From assembly GCA_902594815.1 (NCBI GenBank), contig CACJNL010000003.1, positions 1-64,000 on the forward strand: a stretch of 64,000 nt of DNA. The letters run 5' to 3'. The position numbers and the translations under genes are program-made. Shown in pieces: positions 17,922 through 27,191 of the stretch; the first letter of the stretch is position 1, and every line of letters begins with the position of its first letter. The notes under the pieces were generated by a model. It ran no database searches. It was not told the origin of the DNA and was given only the letters and a program-made list of their open reading frames with translations. Source of the stretch: an uncultured Alphaproteobacteria bacterium. GTDB taxonomy: Bacteria > Pseudomonadota > Alphaproteobacteria > HIMB59 > GCA-002718135.

Positions 17922-18832
17922 TATTGTGTTGCTATAACAGCGGCAGCTATAGAGGCTATTCGTGATGCAGAGCTATCCGCTCTACTAGTCACCACAACGG
18001 GAACCTTACCGCCTACAATAAAACCGGCAGCACAAGCGCCCATAAAATAAACCAAGATTTTAGATAATGAATTACCTGTTTCTAAATTAGGTACTAATAA
18101 AATATCAGCTTTTCCTGCAACTTCATTTGAAATATTTTTTATTGCTGCAGCATAAGGAGAAACAGCGTTATCAAATGCCAAAGGTCCATGAACATAGGCG
18201 TTAATATTTTCTTTTGTTGCACGCTCCATAAGTTCTTTTGCTTCAATTGAGCTTGGCATACTTTCAATTGGATCTTCTGTTCCTGATAAGATAGCTACTC
18301 TTGGTTTCATAATGTCTATTTGATTAGCAAAGTTAATTACATTTTTTAGTATATGCATTTTTACATCAAGCCGTGGAGCAACATTTAAAGCTCCGTCTGT
18401 TATAAAAAGAGGTTTATCATCTTTATTAATCGTCATATGCCAAATATGACTTAATCTCTTTCCCTCAATAAGACCAAAATCTTTTTTTAAATAAGTCTTC
18501 ATTAATATATCTGTGTGAAGATTTCCTTTAATCATTATATTAATTTTATTATCTTTTGCTAATTCAGCCCCAATAGTAGCTGCTTCGACTTCAGTTGATG
18601 AATTAATAATATTGTAAGAACTTATATCCCAATTAATTTTGTCTGCCTTTTCATTGATAGCATTTTTGTCTCCTATAAAAATTGGCTCTATAAGATTTAA
18701 TTCAACTGATTTTTTTGCTGATTCAATTGATGAGTCATGGTTTGCACATATAATCCCTGCCGATAGATTAGGTGACTTTTGAGCGAACGACAGTAAATTA
18801 TTAGGGATTTGAGCTTCTTTATTGCTTAGCAT
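17921..18832 (-). CDS. Phosphate acetyl/butyryltransferase
   Basis: A 303-residue enzyme of the PTA/PTB family that exchanges acyl-CoA and acyl-phosphate. The visible family features are an HGPLAFDNAV motif, a KADILLVPNLETGNSLSKIL stretch and a C-terminal glycine-rich GACAAGFIVGGKVPVVVTSR. The length matches the catalytic domain alone, without a MaoC-type extension. In marine sulfonate users such an enzyme turns acetyl phosphate from Xsc into acetyl-CoA. Because ComDE lies 17 kb away, that role is possible here, but no xsc or acetate kinase gene is present. Confidence 0.85.
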   Translation of the reverse strand: MLSNKEAQIPNNLLSFAQKSPNLSAGIICANHDSSIESAKKSVELNLIEPIFIGDKNAINEKADKINWDISSYNIINSSTEVEAATIGAELAKDNKINIMIKGNLHTDILMKTYLKKDFGLIEGKRLSHIWHMTINKDDKPLFITDGALNVAPRLDVKMHILKNVINFANQIDIMKPRVAILSGTEDPIESMPSSIEAKELMERATKENINAYVHGPLAFDNAVSPYAAAIKNISNEVAGKADILLVPNLETGNSLSKILVYFMGACAAGFIVGGKVPVVVTSRADSSASRIASIAAAVIATQ

Positions 18833-18964
18833 AATTGAATTTTTTTCTTCTATACTAGGGCGTCAATTTTTCCTACGAAATTAAGAAAAACAGCAAGAAT
18901 TCCTCTTGGATTAGCCATTTGTATGATGTAAGGCTAGGTAAATTTTGCTTATTTGGGGACATTT

Positions 18965-20305
18965 ATGGATTTAGAAAATAGAAACGAATTACCAAATTCA
19001 CTTGAAGAACATTGGATGCCATTTACATCCAATCACGATTTTAAAGATAGTCCAAGGCTAATGGTTAAAGCTGAAGGAATGTATTACACTGACCACCACG
19101 GCAATCAATTGATCGATGCAAGTTCAGGATTGTTTTGTAGTCCAGCAGGACATGGTCGTCAGGAAATTAGAGAAGCTGTTTATAAACAGCTCGAACAACT
19201 TGATTACGTGCAACCTTTTCAACAAGGTTTTAATGGTTCTTTTGAATTAGCAAGAAAAATTTCTAAACATACTCCAGAAGATTTAAATAGAATATTTTTC
19301 ACTATGTGTGGTTCATCAGCAGTTGATACAGCAATCAAAACTGCCATAGCATACTTTAAAGCAAAAGGTGAAGGACACCGACATCACATTGTTGGTCGCG
19401 AAAGAGGTTATCACGGAATGAATATTGGTGGAATTTCGGTTGGCGGCATGGTTGCTAATAGAAAAACTTTTTCCAGCATATTAATGCCGAATACTCATCA
19501 TTTAAGACATACTCACTTACCGGAAAATAAATTTGTTCGTGGTGAACCTGAAACCGGTGATTACCTTGCAGAAGATTTGGAAAGAATTGCAGGACATATT
19601 GGTGGAGAGAACATTGCTGCATGTATTGTGGAGCCTGTTGCAGGATCAACAGGAACTTTAGTACCACCAAAAGGGTATTTAAAAAAATTAAGAGAAATTT
19701 GTGATAAGCATGGAATTCTTCTTATTTTTGATGAGGTGATCACTGGTTGGGGTAGAATGGGTGAACCATTTGGAGCTCAAGCATTTGATGTAACGCCTGA
19801 TATCATGACTATGGCAAAAGCAATTACAAATGGTGTTGTGCCTCTTGGAGCAGTGGCATCACGAGAACATATCTATGATTCCATGGTTGATGCTGCACCA
19901 AAAGGAGCAATCGAGTTTTTCCACGGTTATACTTACTCAGCGATACCATGTTCAGTAGCAGCCGGATTAGCAATGCAAGACATTTTTGAAAAAGAAGATT
20001 TATTCAATCGTGCAAAAGAAATGTCACCATATTTCTTAGATGGCTTGTTCAGCTTAAAAGATATTGAGGGCATCATTGATATTAGAGGATATGGAATGAT
20101 GGGTGGTATTGATCTAAGAATGGATGAACGTTTAGGTAAAGCTGGATACGCTTGCTTTAAACATTTGTTTGCTTCTGGCTTAAGCTTAAAAGCAACAGGA
20201 GATTGTTTAATTGTTGCTCCACCATTTATTTCAGAGAAAAAACATATTGATGAAATGATAGAGAAACTCCGAACAGGTATTACTAATTATTTCAAGGAAC
20301 AATAA
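18965..20305 (+). CDS. Class III PLP aminotransferase, omega-amino acid:pyruvate type
   Basis: A PLP-dependent transaminase of 446 residues with the active-site lysine in TMAKAITNG (about 285), FDEVITGWGRMG before it, and an N-terminal HWMPFTSN motif seen in beta-alanine/taurine:pyruvate transaminases. I chose ATG 18965 because GGGGAC stands seven bases upstream; an in-frame TTG at 18953 would run through that site. The stop overlaps the ATG of alanine dehydrogenase (TAATG). That suggests amino groups are passed to pyruvate and the alanine is deaminated next. The donor could be beta-alanine, GABA, taurine or a similar amine. Confidence 0.88.
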   Translation: MDLENRNELPNSLEEHWMPFTSNHDFKDSPRLMVKAEGMYYTDHHGNQLIDASSGLFCSPAGHGRQEIREAVYKQLEQLDYVQPFQQGFNGSFELARKISKHTPEDLNRIFFTMCGSSAVDTAIKTAIAYFKAKGEGHRHHIVGRERGYHGMNIGGISVGGMVANRKTFSSILMPNTHHLRHTHLPENKFVRGEPETGDYLAEDLERIAGHIGGENIAACIVEPVAGSTGTLVPPKGYLKKLREICDKHGILLIFDEVITGWGRMGEPFGAQAFDVTPDIMTMAKAITNGVVPLGAVASREHIYDSMVDAAPKGAIEFFHGYTYSAIPCSVAAGLAMQDIFEKEDLFNRAKEMSPYFLDGLFSLKDIEGIIDIRGYGMMGGIDLRMDERLGKAGYACFKHLFASGLSLKATGDCLIVAPPFISEKKHIDEMIEKLRTGITNYFKEQ

Positions 20306-21420
20306 TGAAAGTAGGCATTCCCTCTGAGATTAAAGCTCAGGAGTCTAGAGTTGGACTTACTCCTAATAGTGTTCAGCAGCTAACCAATCATGGGCACGAA
20401 GTCTTAGTTGAAAACAATGCAGGTTATGGTGCTGGTTTTGAAAATGCTGACTATGAAAAAGCTGGTGCCAAAATAGCTTCAAGTGCGGCCGATGTTTTCA
20501 ACGACTCAGACATGATTGTAAAGGTGAAAGAGCCTCAATCTGAAGAAGTAAATATGTTAAGAGAAAATCAAATATTATTTACCTATTTGCATTTATCTGC
20601 TGCCCCTGAATTGACAAAAGGCTTAGTTGACTCAAAATCAATTTGTATTGCTTATGAAACTGTAACTGATGAAAACAATAGACTACCTTTATTGGCACCG
20701 ATGAGTGCAGTGGCAGGAAGAATGTCAATTCAAGCTGGAGCACATTGCTTAGAAAAACCTCAAGGTGGAAGAGGTTTACTTATTGGTGGAGCTCCTGGAG
20801 TAAACCCTGGGAATGTTCTTATATTGGGTGGAGGTGTTGTTGGTGAAAATGCAGCAACTATTGCAACAGGAATGGAAGCAAAAGTTCATATTGTTGATAA
20901 ATCAGAAGCCCGCCTAAAAGAACTTCATGCAAAGTTTGGAGATCGTATAATTCCACTTGTTTCAGATGATATAAATTTAGAAGATTATGTTGCTGAAACT
21001 GATTTATTAATTGGGGGTGTTTTAATTCCAGGTGCCAATGCACCTAAATTAATTACAAAAAATATGCTTAAAGTCATGAAAAGAGGCTCTGTAATTGTTG
21101 ATGTTGCTATCGATCAAGGTGGGTGTGTAGAAACAAGCAAGCCAACAACGCACGCTAACCCTACTTATGTTATTGATGATGTTGTTCATTATTGTGTTGC
21201 TAATATGCCAGGAGGTGTTCCAAGAACTTCCACTCTTGCTTTAAATGCAGCAACATTACCTTTTGTATTACAATTAGCTCAAAGCGGCTATCGAGATTCT
21301 CTCAATAGTGATGCAAATTTTCTTGCAGGTTTAAATGTTTGCCAAGGAAATGTTACTTACAAAGCAGTAGCAGAAGATTTGGGTTATAATTTTGTTGATC
21401 CAAGCACTGCAATAAATTAA
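20305..21420 (+). CDS. ald: Alanine dehydrogenase
   Basis: An NAD-dependent enzyme converting L-alanine to pyruvate and ammonium, 371 residues as usual. The substrate-site lysine is in VKVKEPQ and the catalytic histidine in FTYLHLSA. The Rossmann motif is LILGGGVVGENAA, and the family signature DVAIDQGGCVETS follows. It is coupled to the upstream transaminase. It therefore probably regenerates the pyruvate acceptor and releases nitrogen. Confidence 0.95.
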   Translation: MKVGIPSEIKAQESRVGLTPNSVQQLTNHGHEVLVENNAGYGAGFENADYEKAGAKIASSAADVFNDSDMIVKVKEPQSEEVNMLRENQILFTYLHLSAAPELTKGLVDSKSICIAYETVTDENNRLPLLAPMSAVAGRMSIQAGAHCLEKPQGGRGLLIGGAPGVNPGNVLILGGGVVGENAATIATGMEAKVHIVDKSEARLKELHAKFGDRIIPLVSDDINLEDYVAETDLLIGGVLIPGANAPKLITKNMLKVMKRGSVIVDVAIDQGGCVETSKPTTHANPTYVIDDVVHYCVANMPGGVPRTSTLALNAATLPFVLQLAQSGYRDSLNSDANFLAGLNVCQGNVTYKAVAEDLGYNFVDPSTAIN

Positions 21421-21430
21421 TCTAACAACT

Positions 21431-22408
21431 ATGACTAACTCAAATGATGAGTTGATGATGGAGACCATGTATTGGTGGGGAATACCAACATTGTTTCGTT
21501 GCGAGCATCAAAAAGATATATCAAAATGTGATATTGCGCTTGTTGGAGTACCTCATAGTACCGGTAATGGCACAACAGAAAGAGATCAACATTTAGGTCC
21601 AAGAGCTGTAAGACATGTATCCGCTGGATTAAGAAGAGTCCATTTAGATTTCAACATTAATCCTTGGAAACAAAAAAAAATATTTGATTTAGGTGATGTT
21701 GCTCTCCCCCATGCAAATAACAATGAACGATGCATTGAAGATATTACTAATTTTTATGAGAGAATTGCAATAGAAAAAAAACCAGTTGTTTCAATTGGTG
21801 GAGATCATTCAATTACAGGTGGAATCCTCCAAGGCTTAGGAAGTAATAATCTAGAATTAACAAATGGAAAAAAAATATCATTTCTACATATTGATGCTCA
21901 CACTGATACCTTTAGTCAGTTAGACCATTTTATGGGAGCCAAAAAAAGTGCTGCTCATTGGGGCGCTTATTTAGTTGAACAAGGAATTATAGATCCGAAA
22001 ACTAGTATGCAAATTGGTATGCGTGGTAATCCTAGAACTTTAGATTGGCTGCAACCAAGTTATGACCTTGGGTACAATGTAGTAACCATGGATGAATTTA
22101 AAAAAAGAGGAATCGATGATGTTATCAAAGAAACTTTAGACAAAATAGGTGATAATCCTCTTTATATTACTTTTGATTTAGACTCACTTGATGCCACTGT
22201 TGCTCCTGCTGTATCAAACATTGAACCTGGCTTTATTGGCTTTACTATTGATGAAGCAAAAGCTTTGATTCAGTCTGTTAAAAATAAAAATGTTATTGGC
22301 GGTGATGTTGTATGTTTAATGCCCACTAAAGATCAAAAGAATAATATTACTTCAATGGTAGCTGCATCAATTATGTTTGAGATTATAAGTGTAATTGCAT
22401 ATAATTAA
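21431..22408 (+). CDS. Ureohydrolase (agmatinase/arginase family)
   Basis: A binuclear-metal hydrolase of 325 residues that cleaves a guanidino compound to urea and an amine. The metal ligands are seen in SIGGDHSIT (about 121-129), IDAHTDTF (about 153-160) and DLDSLDA (about 249-255). The last motif lacks the usual Pro after the third Asp. It lies 10 bases after ald, with a DUF1989 gene next. A chain guanidino acid to omega-amino acid to semialdehyde is a reasonable reading (for example guanidinobutyrate or guanidinopropionate). Substrate specificity is not readable. Confidence 0.85.
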   Translation: MTNSNDELMMETMYWWGIPTLFRCEHQKDISKCDIALVGVPHSTGNGTTERDQHLGPRAVRHVSAGLRRVHLDFNINPWKQKKIFDLGDVALPHANNNERCIEDITNFYERIAIEKKPVVSIGGDHSITGGILQGLGSNNLELTNGKKISFLHIDAHTDTFSQLDHFMGAKKSAAHWGAYLVEQGIIDPKTSMQIGMRGNPRTLDWLQPSYDLGYNVVTMDEFKKRGIDDVIKETLDKIGDNPLYITFDLDSLDATVAPAVSNIEPGFIGFTIDEAKALIQSVKNKNVIGGDVVCLMPTKDQKNNITSMVAASIMFEIISVIAYN

Positions 22409-22434
22409 ATGTTTTCTTATCAAAGAAATTAAGT

Positions 22435-23295
22435 ATGAAAAAATATTCCCAACATCAAAAACCTTCTGATGGGAATAGTCGAAAATTGAAATCACCTGTT
22501 ATATGTTATCCAAACGATACATTAAAAATTCCATATTGGGATAGTTACCAGCAAGCAAGAGAAGAGTTAGAGAAAATAGACGAAGTGATAATTCCACCAA
22601 GAGATGCAAAATGTTTTGAGATAAAAGCAGGATATTTTTTTAGAATAGAGAGTATTGATGGTCCTCAAGTTGGGGATCTAAATTTGTTTAATGCAAATAA
22701 TTATAAAGAAAAGTTTTATTCTGGAAAAACTCGAGCTTTACACGGAACACATCTATCGCTGAAAGATCAAATGTGGAGCACCTTTCCTTATATGAGACCA
22801 CTTGCTACGATCACTTATGACACTCTAGATTGGTATGGATTTGATAAAGATGGGGGTTCAGTACACGATGTTATTGGGACAAGGTGTGATCCATATACAA
22901 ATAATATAATTACAAATAATCAATACCATTATTGTTGCCATTCAAATCTCACAAGAGCTCTAGTTAAAGAAAAAGATTTACAAAAAGAAGAAGCTGAAAT
23001 TTTAGTTCATGATGTTCTTAATGTTTTTATGTGCACAGGCTTTACCCTTGATACACATCAGTATTTTATGAAGGCAAGTCCAGTTAGGCCAGGTGATTTT
23101 TTAGAATTTTTTGCTGAAATAGATTTACTTGGAGCATTATCCGCTTGTCCCGGAGGTGATTGTAGTTCTGAACATTCATCAGACACAGCGCAATGCTTTC
23201 CTTTAAGAGTGTCAGTTTTCAAAACTAGATCTAAAGTTCTAGATAATTGGATATCTCCTGTTGCATCAAACTATAATCAATTACACGGTTTATAA
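22435..23295 (+). CDS. DUF1989 / urea carboxylase-associated family protein
   Basis: A 286-residue protein of the family found beside urea and guanidine carboxylases, where some members act as carboxyguanidine deiminase subunits. Visible features are DGPQVGDLNLFNANN near 75, YHYCCHSNLTRAL with paired cysteines, and the family motif CPGGDCSSEHS near 238, likely metal ligands. No urea/guanidine carboxylase is in the window. Following a ureohydrolase, it may act on urea or guanidine nitrogen, but a different reaction cannot be excluded. Confidence 0.8.
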   Translation: MKKYSQHQKPSDGNSRKLKSPVICYPNDTLKIPYWDSYQQAREELEKIDEVIIPPRDAKCFEIKAGYFFRIESIDGPQVGDLNLFNANNYKEKFYSGKTRALHGTHLSLKDQMWSTFPYMRPLATITYDTLDWYGFDKDGGSVHDVIGTRCDPYTNNIITNNQYHYCCHSNLTRALVKEKDLQKEEAEILVHDVLNVFMCTGFTLDTHQYFMKASPVRPGDFLEFFAEIDLLGALSACPGGDCSSEHSSDTAQCFPLRVSVFKTRSKVLDNWISPVASNYNQLHGL

Positions 23296-23298
23296 AAA

Positions 23299-24363
23299 TT
23301 AAATATAGACACGCTTTACTCTTTTAGTAATAGATGTAAGAATTTCGTGCGGTATTGTATTGCATTGTTGTGCTAAACTATCAATTCCAAAGGTATGATT
23401 TAATATTTCCATATATTTACCTACCCTTAAATGATGACTATTTTTTGTGATATCAATCGTAATGGTATCCATGGAAACACGTCCTAAAATTTTATAGCTA
23501 TTCTTTTTATAAAAAACTTTTCCTTTACTGCTTAATAATCTTGATACTCCATCTCCGTATCCGATACCGATTACTGCCACTTTTATTTTTTTTGCTGTTT
23601 TGTAGGTTTGATTGTAACCAATGTATTCATTTTTACCAATTTCTTTAATCTGTAGTATCTTTGCCTTTAATGTAACAACAGGTTTAATTATTTTTTTCAT
23701 TTTTGTATTTTGGTGACCACCATATAAAGAAATTCCAGGCCTAACTAAATCAAAGTGGAAATTTTTTCCCAAAATTAAAGCAAATGAATTGGAAAGACTT
23801 TTAATTTTAGCATTTAATTGTAGATCAATCGCTTGTCTAAATTTTGTATTTTGAATAGCATTATAATAGTTCTTAGATTCATCCGAGCTTGCTAAGTGAC
23901 TTATCAAAATATGAATATTATTTTCAAATTTTAATCCTAAAAATTCTTTGAAGTTGATACCAAGTCTATTTATCCCTGTATCGACATGTAATCCAAATTT
24001 TAAATTTTTATATTTTTTTATATTTTTAGAAACGTAATTATATTCATCGATATCATTTAAAATTGGTATAATTTTATATTTGCTAAAAACAGAGATATTA
24101 TTATTTTCTAAACCATTTAATACATAAATATTACCAGCTGATCTTTTTTTTCTTAATTCTATAGCTTCTTGGGTTGTTGCTACAAAAAAATGTCTACAGT
24201 TGACTTTATAGAGAGCGTCAAAAACATTTAAAAAACCAATACCATATGCATCTGATTTAATTGTTGCAGCACAAATTGATTTATTTGCTAACCTAGATAA
24301 CTTTTTATAATTATATTGAAGGTTTTTTGTAGTAACTTCTAAAATTGAATTATGATTAGCCAT
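23299..24363 (-). CDS. alr: Alanine racemase
   Basis: A PLP enzyme making D-alanine for peptidoglycan, 354 residues. The N-terminal barrel holds the PLP lysine in TIKSDAYGIG (about 33-42), LHVDTGINRLGI, and VRPGISLYGG. The C-terminal domain has GYGDGVSR and GRVSMDTITID. I chose ATG 24363 over the adjacent TTG. The protein is noticeably rich in Lys, Asn and Ile compared with the amino-acid cassette it faces. It could be housekeeping, or a catabolic racemase feeding Ald. Confidence 0.92.
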   Translation of the reverse strand: MANHNSILEVTTKNLQYNYKKLSRLANKSICAATIKSDAYGIGFLNVFDALYKVNCRHFFVATTQEAIELRKKRSAGNIYVLNGLENNNISVFSKYKIIPILNDIDEYNYVSKNIKKYKNLKFGLHVDTGINRLGINFKEFLGLKFENNIHILISHLASSDESKNYYNAIQNTKFRQAIDLQLNAKIKSLSNSFALILGKNFHFDLVRPGISLYGGHQNTKMKKIIKPVVTLKAKILQIKEIGKNEYIGYNQTYKTAKKIKVAVIGIGYGDGVSRLLSSKGKVFYKKNSYKILGRVSMDTITIDITKNSHHLRVGKYMEILNHTFGIDSLAQQCNTIPHEILTSITKRVKRVYI

Positions 24364-24437
24364 CAATCAATATTATCATATAATTAAGAGATAAAAATAT
24401 CTAATACGAAGGAAAGATCAAGACTGCACTTTACTTA

Positions 24438-25490
24438 TTAATTAAATTTTCTTGCCACTGAAGACATTATCTTTAATTTTTGAATTGCAAGTTCTCTAGA
24501 TAAATGTCCAAGCCCACAATCTGGAGCCAAAATAAGTTGCTCTATTGAAATATATTTAAGAGCTTCATTAATTCTATTTTCAATTTCTTCTTCAGTTTCA
24601 ATCAAAGAACTAGCAATTTTGATTACACCAAAAATTACTTTTGTCTGTTCATAATCAGATAGTAAGCTCAAATTATTATAACGATGCGCATCTTCAATTG
24701 AGACGCAATCAATAATTGAATTATCTAATGCTTTCGCAATTTTCTTATAGGAGTCTAATGGTGCTTTTGGATAGTCAATTGCATCAATTTTATCAGGATA
24801 GCCGCAGCAAATGTGAGTGATTTTTTCAATATTACTATCATTAATTCCTTCAAAACATTTTTCAAGATTACTAACCCCAAATTTAAGAGCATTGTCTGGT
24901 TTTCGTGCAAAAAGAGGTTCATCAACTTGTATATATTTACATCCAGCTTCAACTAATCTTTTGATTTCAGTATTAATGGCAATCGCTAAATCATATCCCA
25001 TCTCTTCATCTGATTTGTAATAGGAATTTGCTATTGTGTCTGTAATTGTCATTGGTCCAGGAATGGTAACCTTCACAGGTTTGCTAGATATACTTTGATT
25101 ACTTTTCCATTCATCAACCAAGAAAGGTTCTGTTGCTGATATTTTATCTGTTATTGTTGGCAACCAACATTTATAATTTCCAGTTCTAGCTACTTTTTCT
25201 GTAAGCGTATTAAAATCAACGCCGTTTAAATGTCTACAATGATAATGAATATAGTTTTCTCTTTTAATTTCTCCGTCAGTTATTATGTCGATACCACAAT
25301 CTAATTGATCTTTAATTACATCTTCTGCTGCTTTTTTAAAAATCTTATCTGCATTATTGCCCATTTTTCTTATTTCATCATTATAGAATTTTGTTGGGTT
25401 AGCTGTGTCTGTTCCACCTTTTGCATTAAACCAATCTGTAATTTTAAGGTAATTAGGTTTTGGGTAAGCGCCGATAACAGTAGTTAACAT
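24438..25490 (-). CDS. Core-MetE-like methionine synthase homologue
   Basis: A 350-residue protein matching the C-terminal catalytic domain of MetE. It begins with LTTVIGAYPKPNYL. Zinc ligands are expected in THICCGYP (about 223-230) and LAPDCGLG (about 320-328). IPGPMTITD and YIQVDEPLFAR give the substrate and metal surroundings. It differs clearly from the homologue at 7344, which has GSLPRS and MHICWG. It may make methionine from a non-folate or corrinoid-bound methyl group. It ends a minus-strand pair with the sulfatase, with a 6-base gap. Confidence 0.82.
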   Translation of the reverse strand: MLTTVIGAYPKPNYLKITDWFNAKGGTDTANPTKFYNDEIRKMGNNADKIFKKAAEDVIKDQLDCGIDIITDGEIKRENYIHYHCRHLNGVDFNTLTEKVARTGNYKCWLPTITDKISATEPFLVDEWKSNQSISSKPVKVTIPGPMTITDTIANSYYKSDEEMGYDLAIAINTEIKRLVEAGCKYIQVDEPLFARKPDNALKFGVSNLEKCFEGINDSNIEKITHICCGYPDKIDAIDYPKAPLDSYKKIAKALDNSIIDCVSIEDAHRYNNLSLLSDYEQTKVIFGVIKIASSLIETEEEIENRINEALKYISIEQLILAPDCGLGHLSRELAIQKLKIMSSVARKFN

Positions 25491-25496
25491 ATTTAT

Positions 25497-27026
25497 TCAA
25501 TGATTTTGTTTTCTGTTAAATGGACCAGAATTTGTTTTAACACCATTTGAAGATAGCATAGTGTTTGATAATTGTCTCTCTTGATGAAGCATTCGGTGAC
25601 TTAATAATTTGGATAAAAGTTCACTTTTAATAGATTGATATTTTGGTAACTCAGATAGATTATTAAGTTCAGACGGGTCTTCATCCATATTAAAAAGCAA
25701 TGAAGGCATAGAAGGAAAATGTACATACTTCCATTTAGTAGTTCTGATTACAGATAAATTACATTCTTCTGGAGCAAACTTTTTATTTTTTACAAAAGAT
25801 GTCCATTCTCTAAAATCATAATCAAAAACTACGTAATCTTTTGGTGGTATTTCATTTTTTTGATTTTTTACGTATTTTAGTAGTGATCTTCCATTCCAAT
25901 CAAGTGGTATTTTTGCACCTAACCAATCTAATATAGTTGGAGCTAAGTCAACAGATTCTGTCATATCATTTACAAATGTATGTTGTTGACCTGGCACATG
26001 AATAATTAGTGGAATACGATAGGATGAATCCCACCAACCCAATTTTCCCCACAAATTATTTTCACCTAGCATTTCCCCATGATCACTTGTAAAAATAATC
26101 ATTGTGTTATTGATTTGATCAGAGGTTTCTAAAGCATTTAAAATTTTACCAATGTTATGATCTACTTCAGCGCACATTCCGAAATAAACACTTTTAATAT
26201 TTTTAATATCTTTTTCAGTTAGTTCTGAAAACCTCATCTCAGTGAAATTTTTTTCATTTTGAAATTTTTTTGAAAGTTCCTTAAGTAATGGATGCCTTTC
26301 TGAAAGCTCTTCTAATGAATTATTTGCGGCTGGCAAATTGATCTCATTAGGATTTACTTGACTAAACCAAGGTTCAGCTACATGAAAAGGTGGATGAGGT
26401 TTTAAAAAAGATACATGTTTAAAAAAAGAATTTTTTTCTAATAATAAATCTTTGATTGCTCTATCTGCTAAAAAAGCTGTATCAGAAAATTCAGTTGGTA
26501 TATCATAAGGTTCATGAATAAAAGCTTTACCCTTTATTGCTTTACGACTTTTATATAATTCTGATGCGTGATTTATTTTGAAACCATTATTATTTAAATG
26601 TTTAGCCCAAGCTTCTGGTTCACTTCCTGGTAAAAGACATTTAGTATTGAAACCTTCCATAGGTGATTCATATGTAAAATTTTTTTCATCTTTAGGATCT
26701 AAATATCTTGGATCCCACGATGTATCGGTATAACCATATAAGTTTGGTTCATAACCGATTTTGCGAACTTCTTTTGCAATATTTGTAAAACGTTTATCTA
26801 AAGGTGCACCATTGGTAACTGAACGATGAATGAAAGGGTACAATCCTGTCAACATAGTTGTTCTTGATGGACCACAAGGCACGATGCCTGCATAGTGTGA
26901 TGTAAAAGCAGTACTTTTTTTTACTAACTTATCAATGTTTGGAGTTAAAACATTTTTATGTTTCATAAAACCAAAACAGTCCCACCTCCACTGGTCTGCA
27001 CATAAAAATAAAACTGATTTCTTCAT
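25497..27026 (-). CDS. Sulfatase-family hydrolase, phosphonate monoester hydrolase-like
   Basis: An alkaline-phosphatase-superfamily hydrolase of 509 residues with the formylglycine site PCGPSRTTMLTG (Cys51). The first metal site reads LCADQWRWD, and TSDHGEMLGE provides the second metal-site Asp and His. APLDKRFTNIAKEVRKIGY and the YTDTSWDPR stretch resemble, from memory, phosphonate monoester hydrolases more than choline or glycan sulfatases. No signal peptide is seen, so it is probably cytoplasmic. It is divergent from the family-5 ABC importer, which could supply its substrate. Activation needs a formylglycine-generating enzyme encoded elsewhere. Confidence 0.85.
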   Translation of the reverse strand: MKKSVLFLCADQWRWDCFGFMKHKNVLTPNIDKLVKKSTAFTSHYAGIVPCGPSRTTMLTGLYPFIHRSVTNGAPLDKRFTNIAKEVRKIGYEPNLYGYTDTSWDPRYLDPKDEKNFTYESPMEGFNTKCLLPGSEPEAWAKHLNNNGFKINHASELYKSRKAIKGKAFIHEPYDIPTEFSDTAFLADRAIKDLLLEKNSFFKHVSFLKPHPPFHVAEPWFSQVNPNEINLPAANNSLEELSERHPLLKELSKKFQNEKNFTEMRFSELTEKDIKNIKSVYFGMCAEVDHNIGKILNALETSDQINNTMIIFTSDHGEMLGENNLWGKLGWWDSSYRIPLIIHVPGQQHTFVNDMTESVDLAPTILDWLGAKIPLDWNGRSLLKYVKNQKNEIPPKDYVVFDYDFREWTSFVKNKKFAPEECNLSVIRTTKWKYVHFPSMPSLLFNMDEDPSELNNLSELPKYQSIKSELLSKLLSHRMLHQERQLSNTMLSSNGVKTNSGPFNRKQNH

Positions 27027-27191
27027 AAAATTTAATAATATTAATACAAAAAAATAACTATATCTTGTTGTTTACTTTAATTAATACACAATATCTTCAT
27101 TTATTTGTAATAAATTTATCAAAAATTTTTTGTATTTTAAATCTATTCATGTACTTTATTATTACTTTAAATTTAAAGAGGAGAAAATAAT

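Noticed and set aside
22435-23295. Carboxyguanidine deiminase as a firm call
   Set aside because: The DUF1989 family motif is present, but no urea or guanidine carboxylase and no second subunit are in the window, so only the family name is used.
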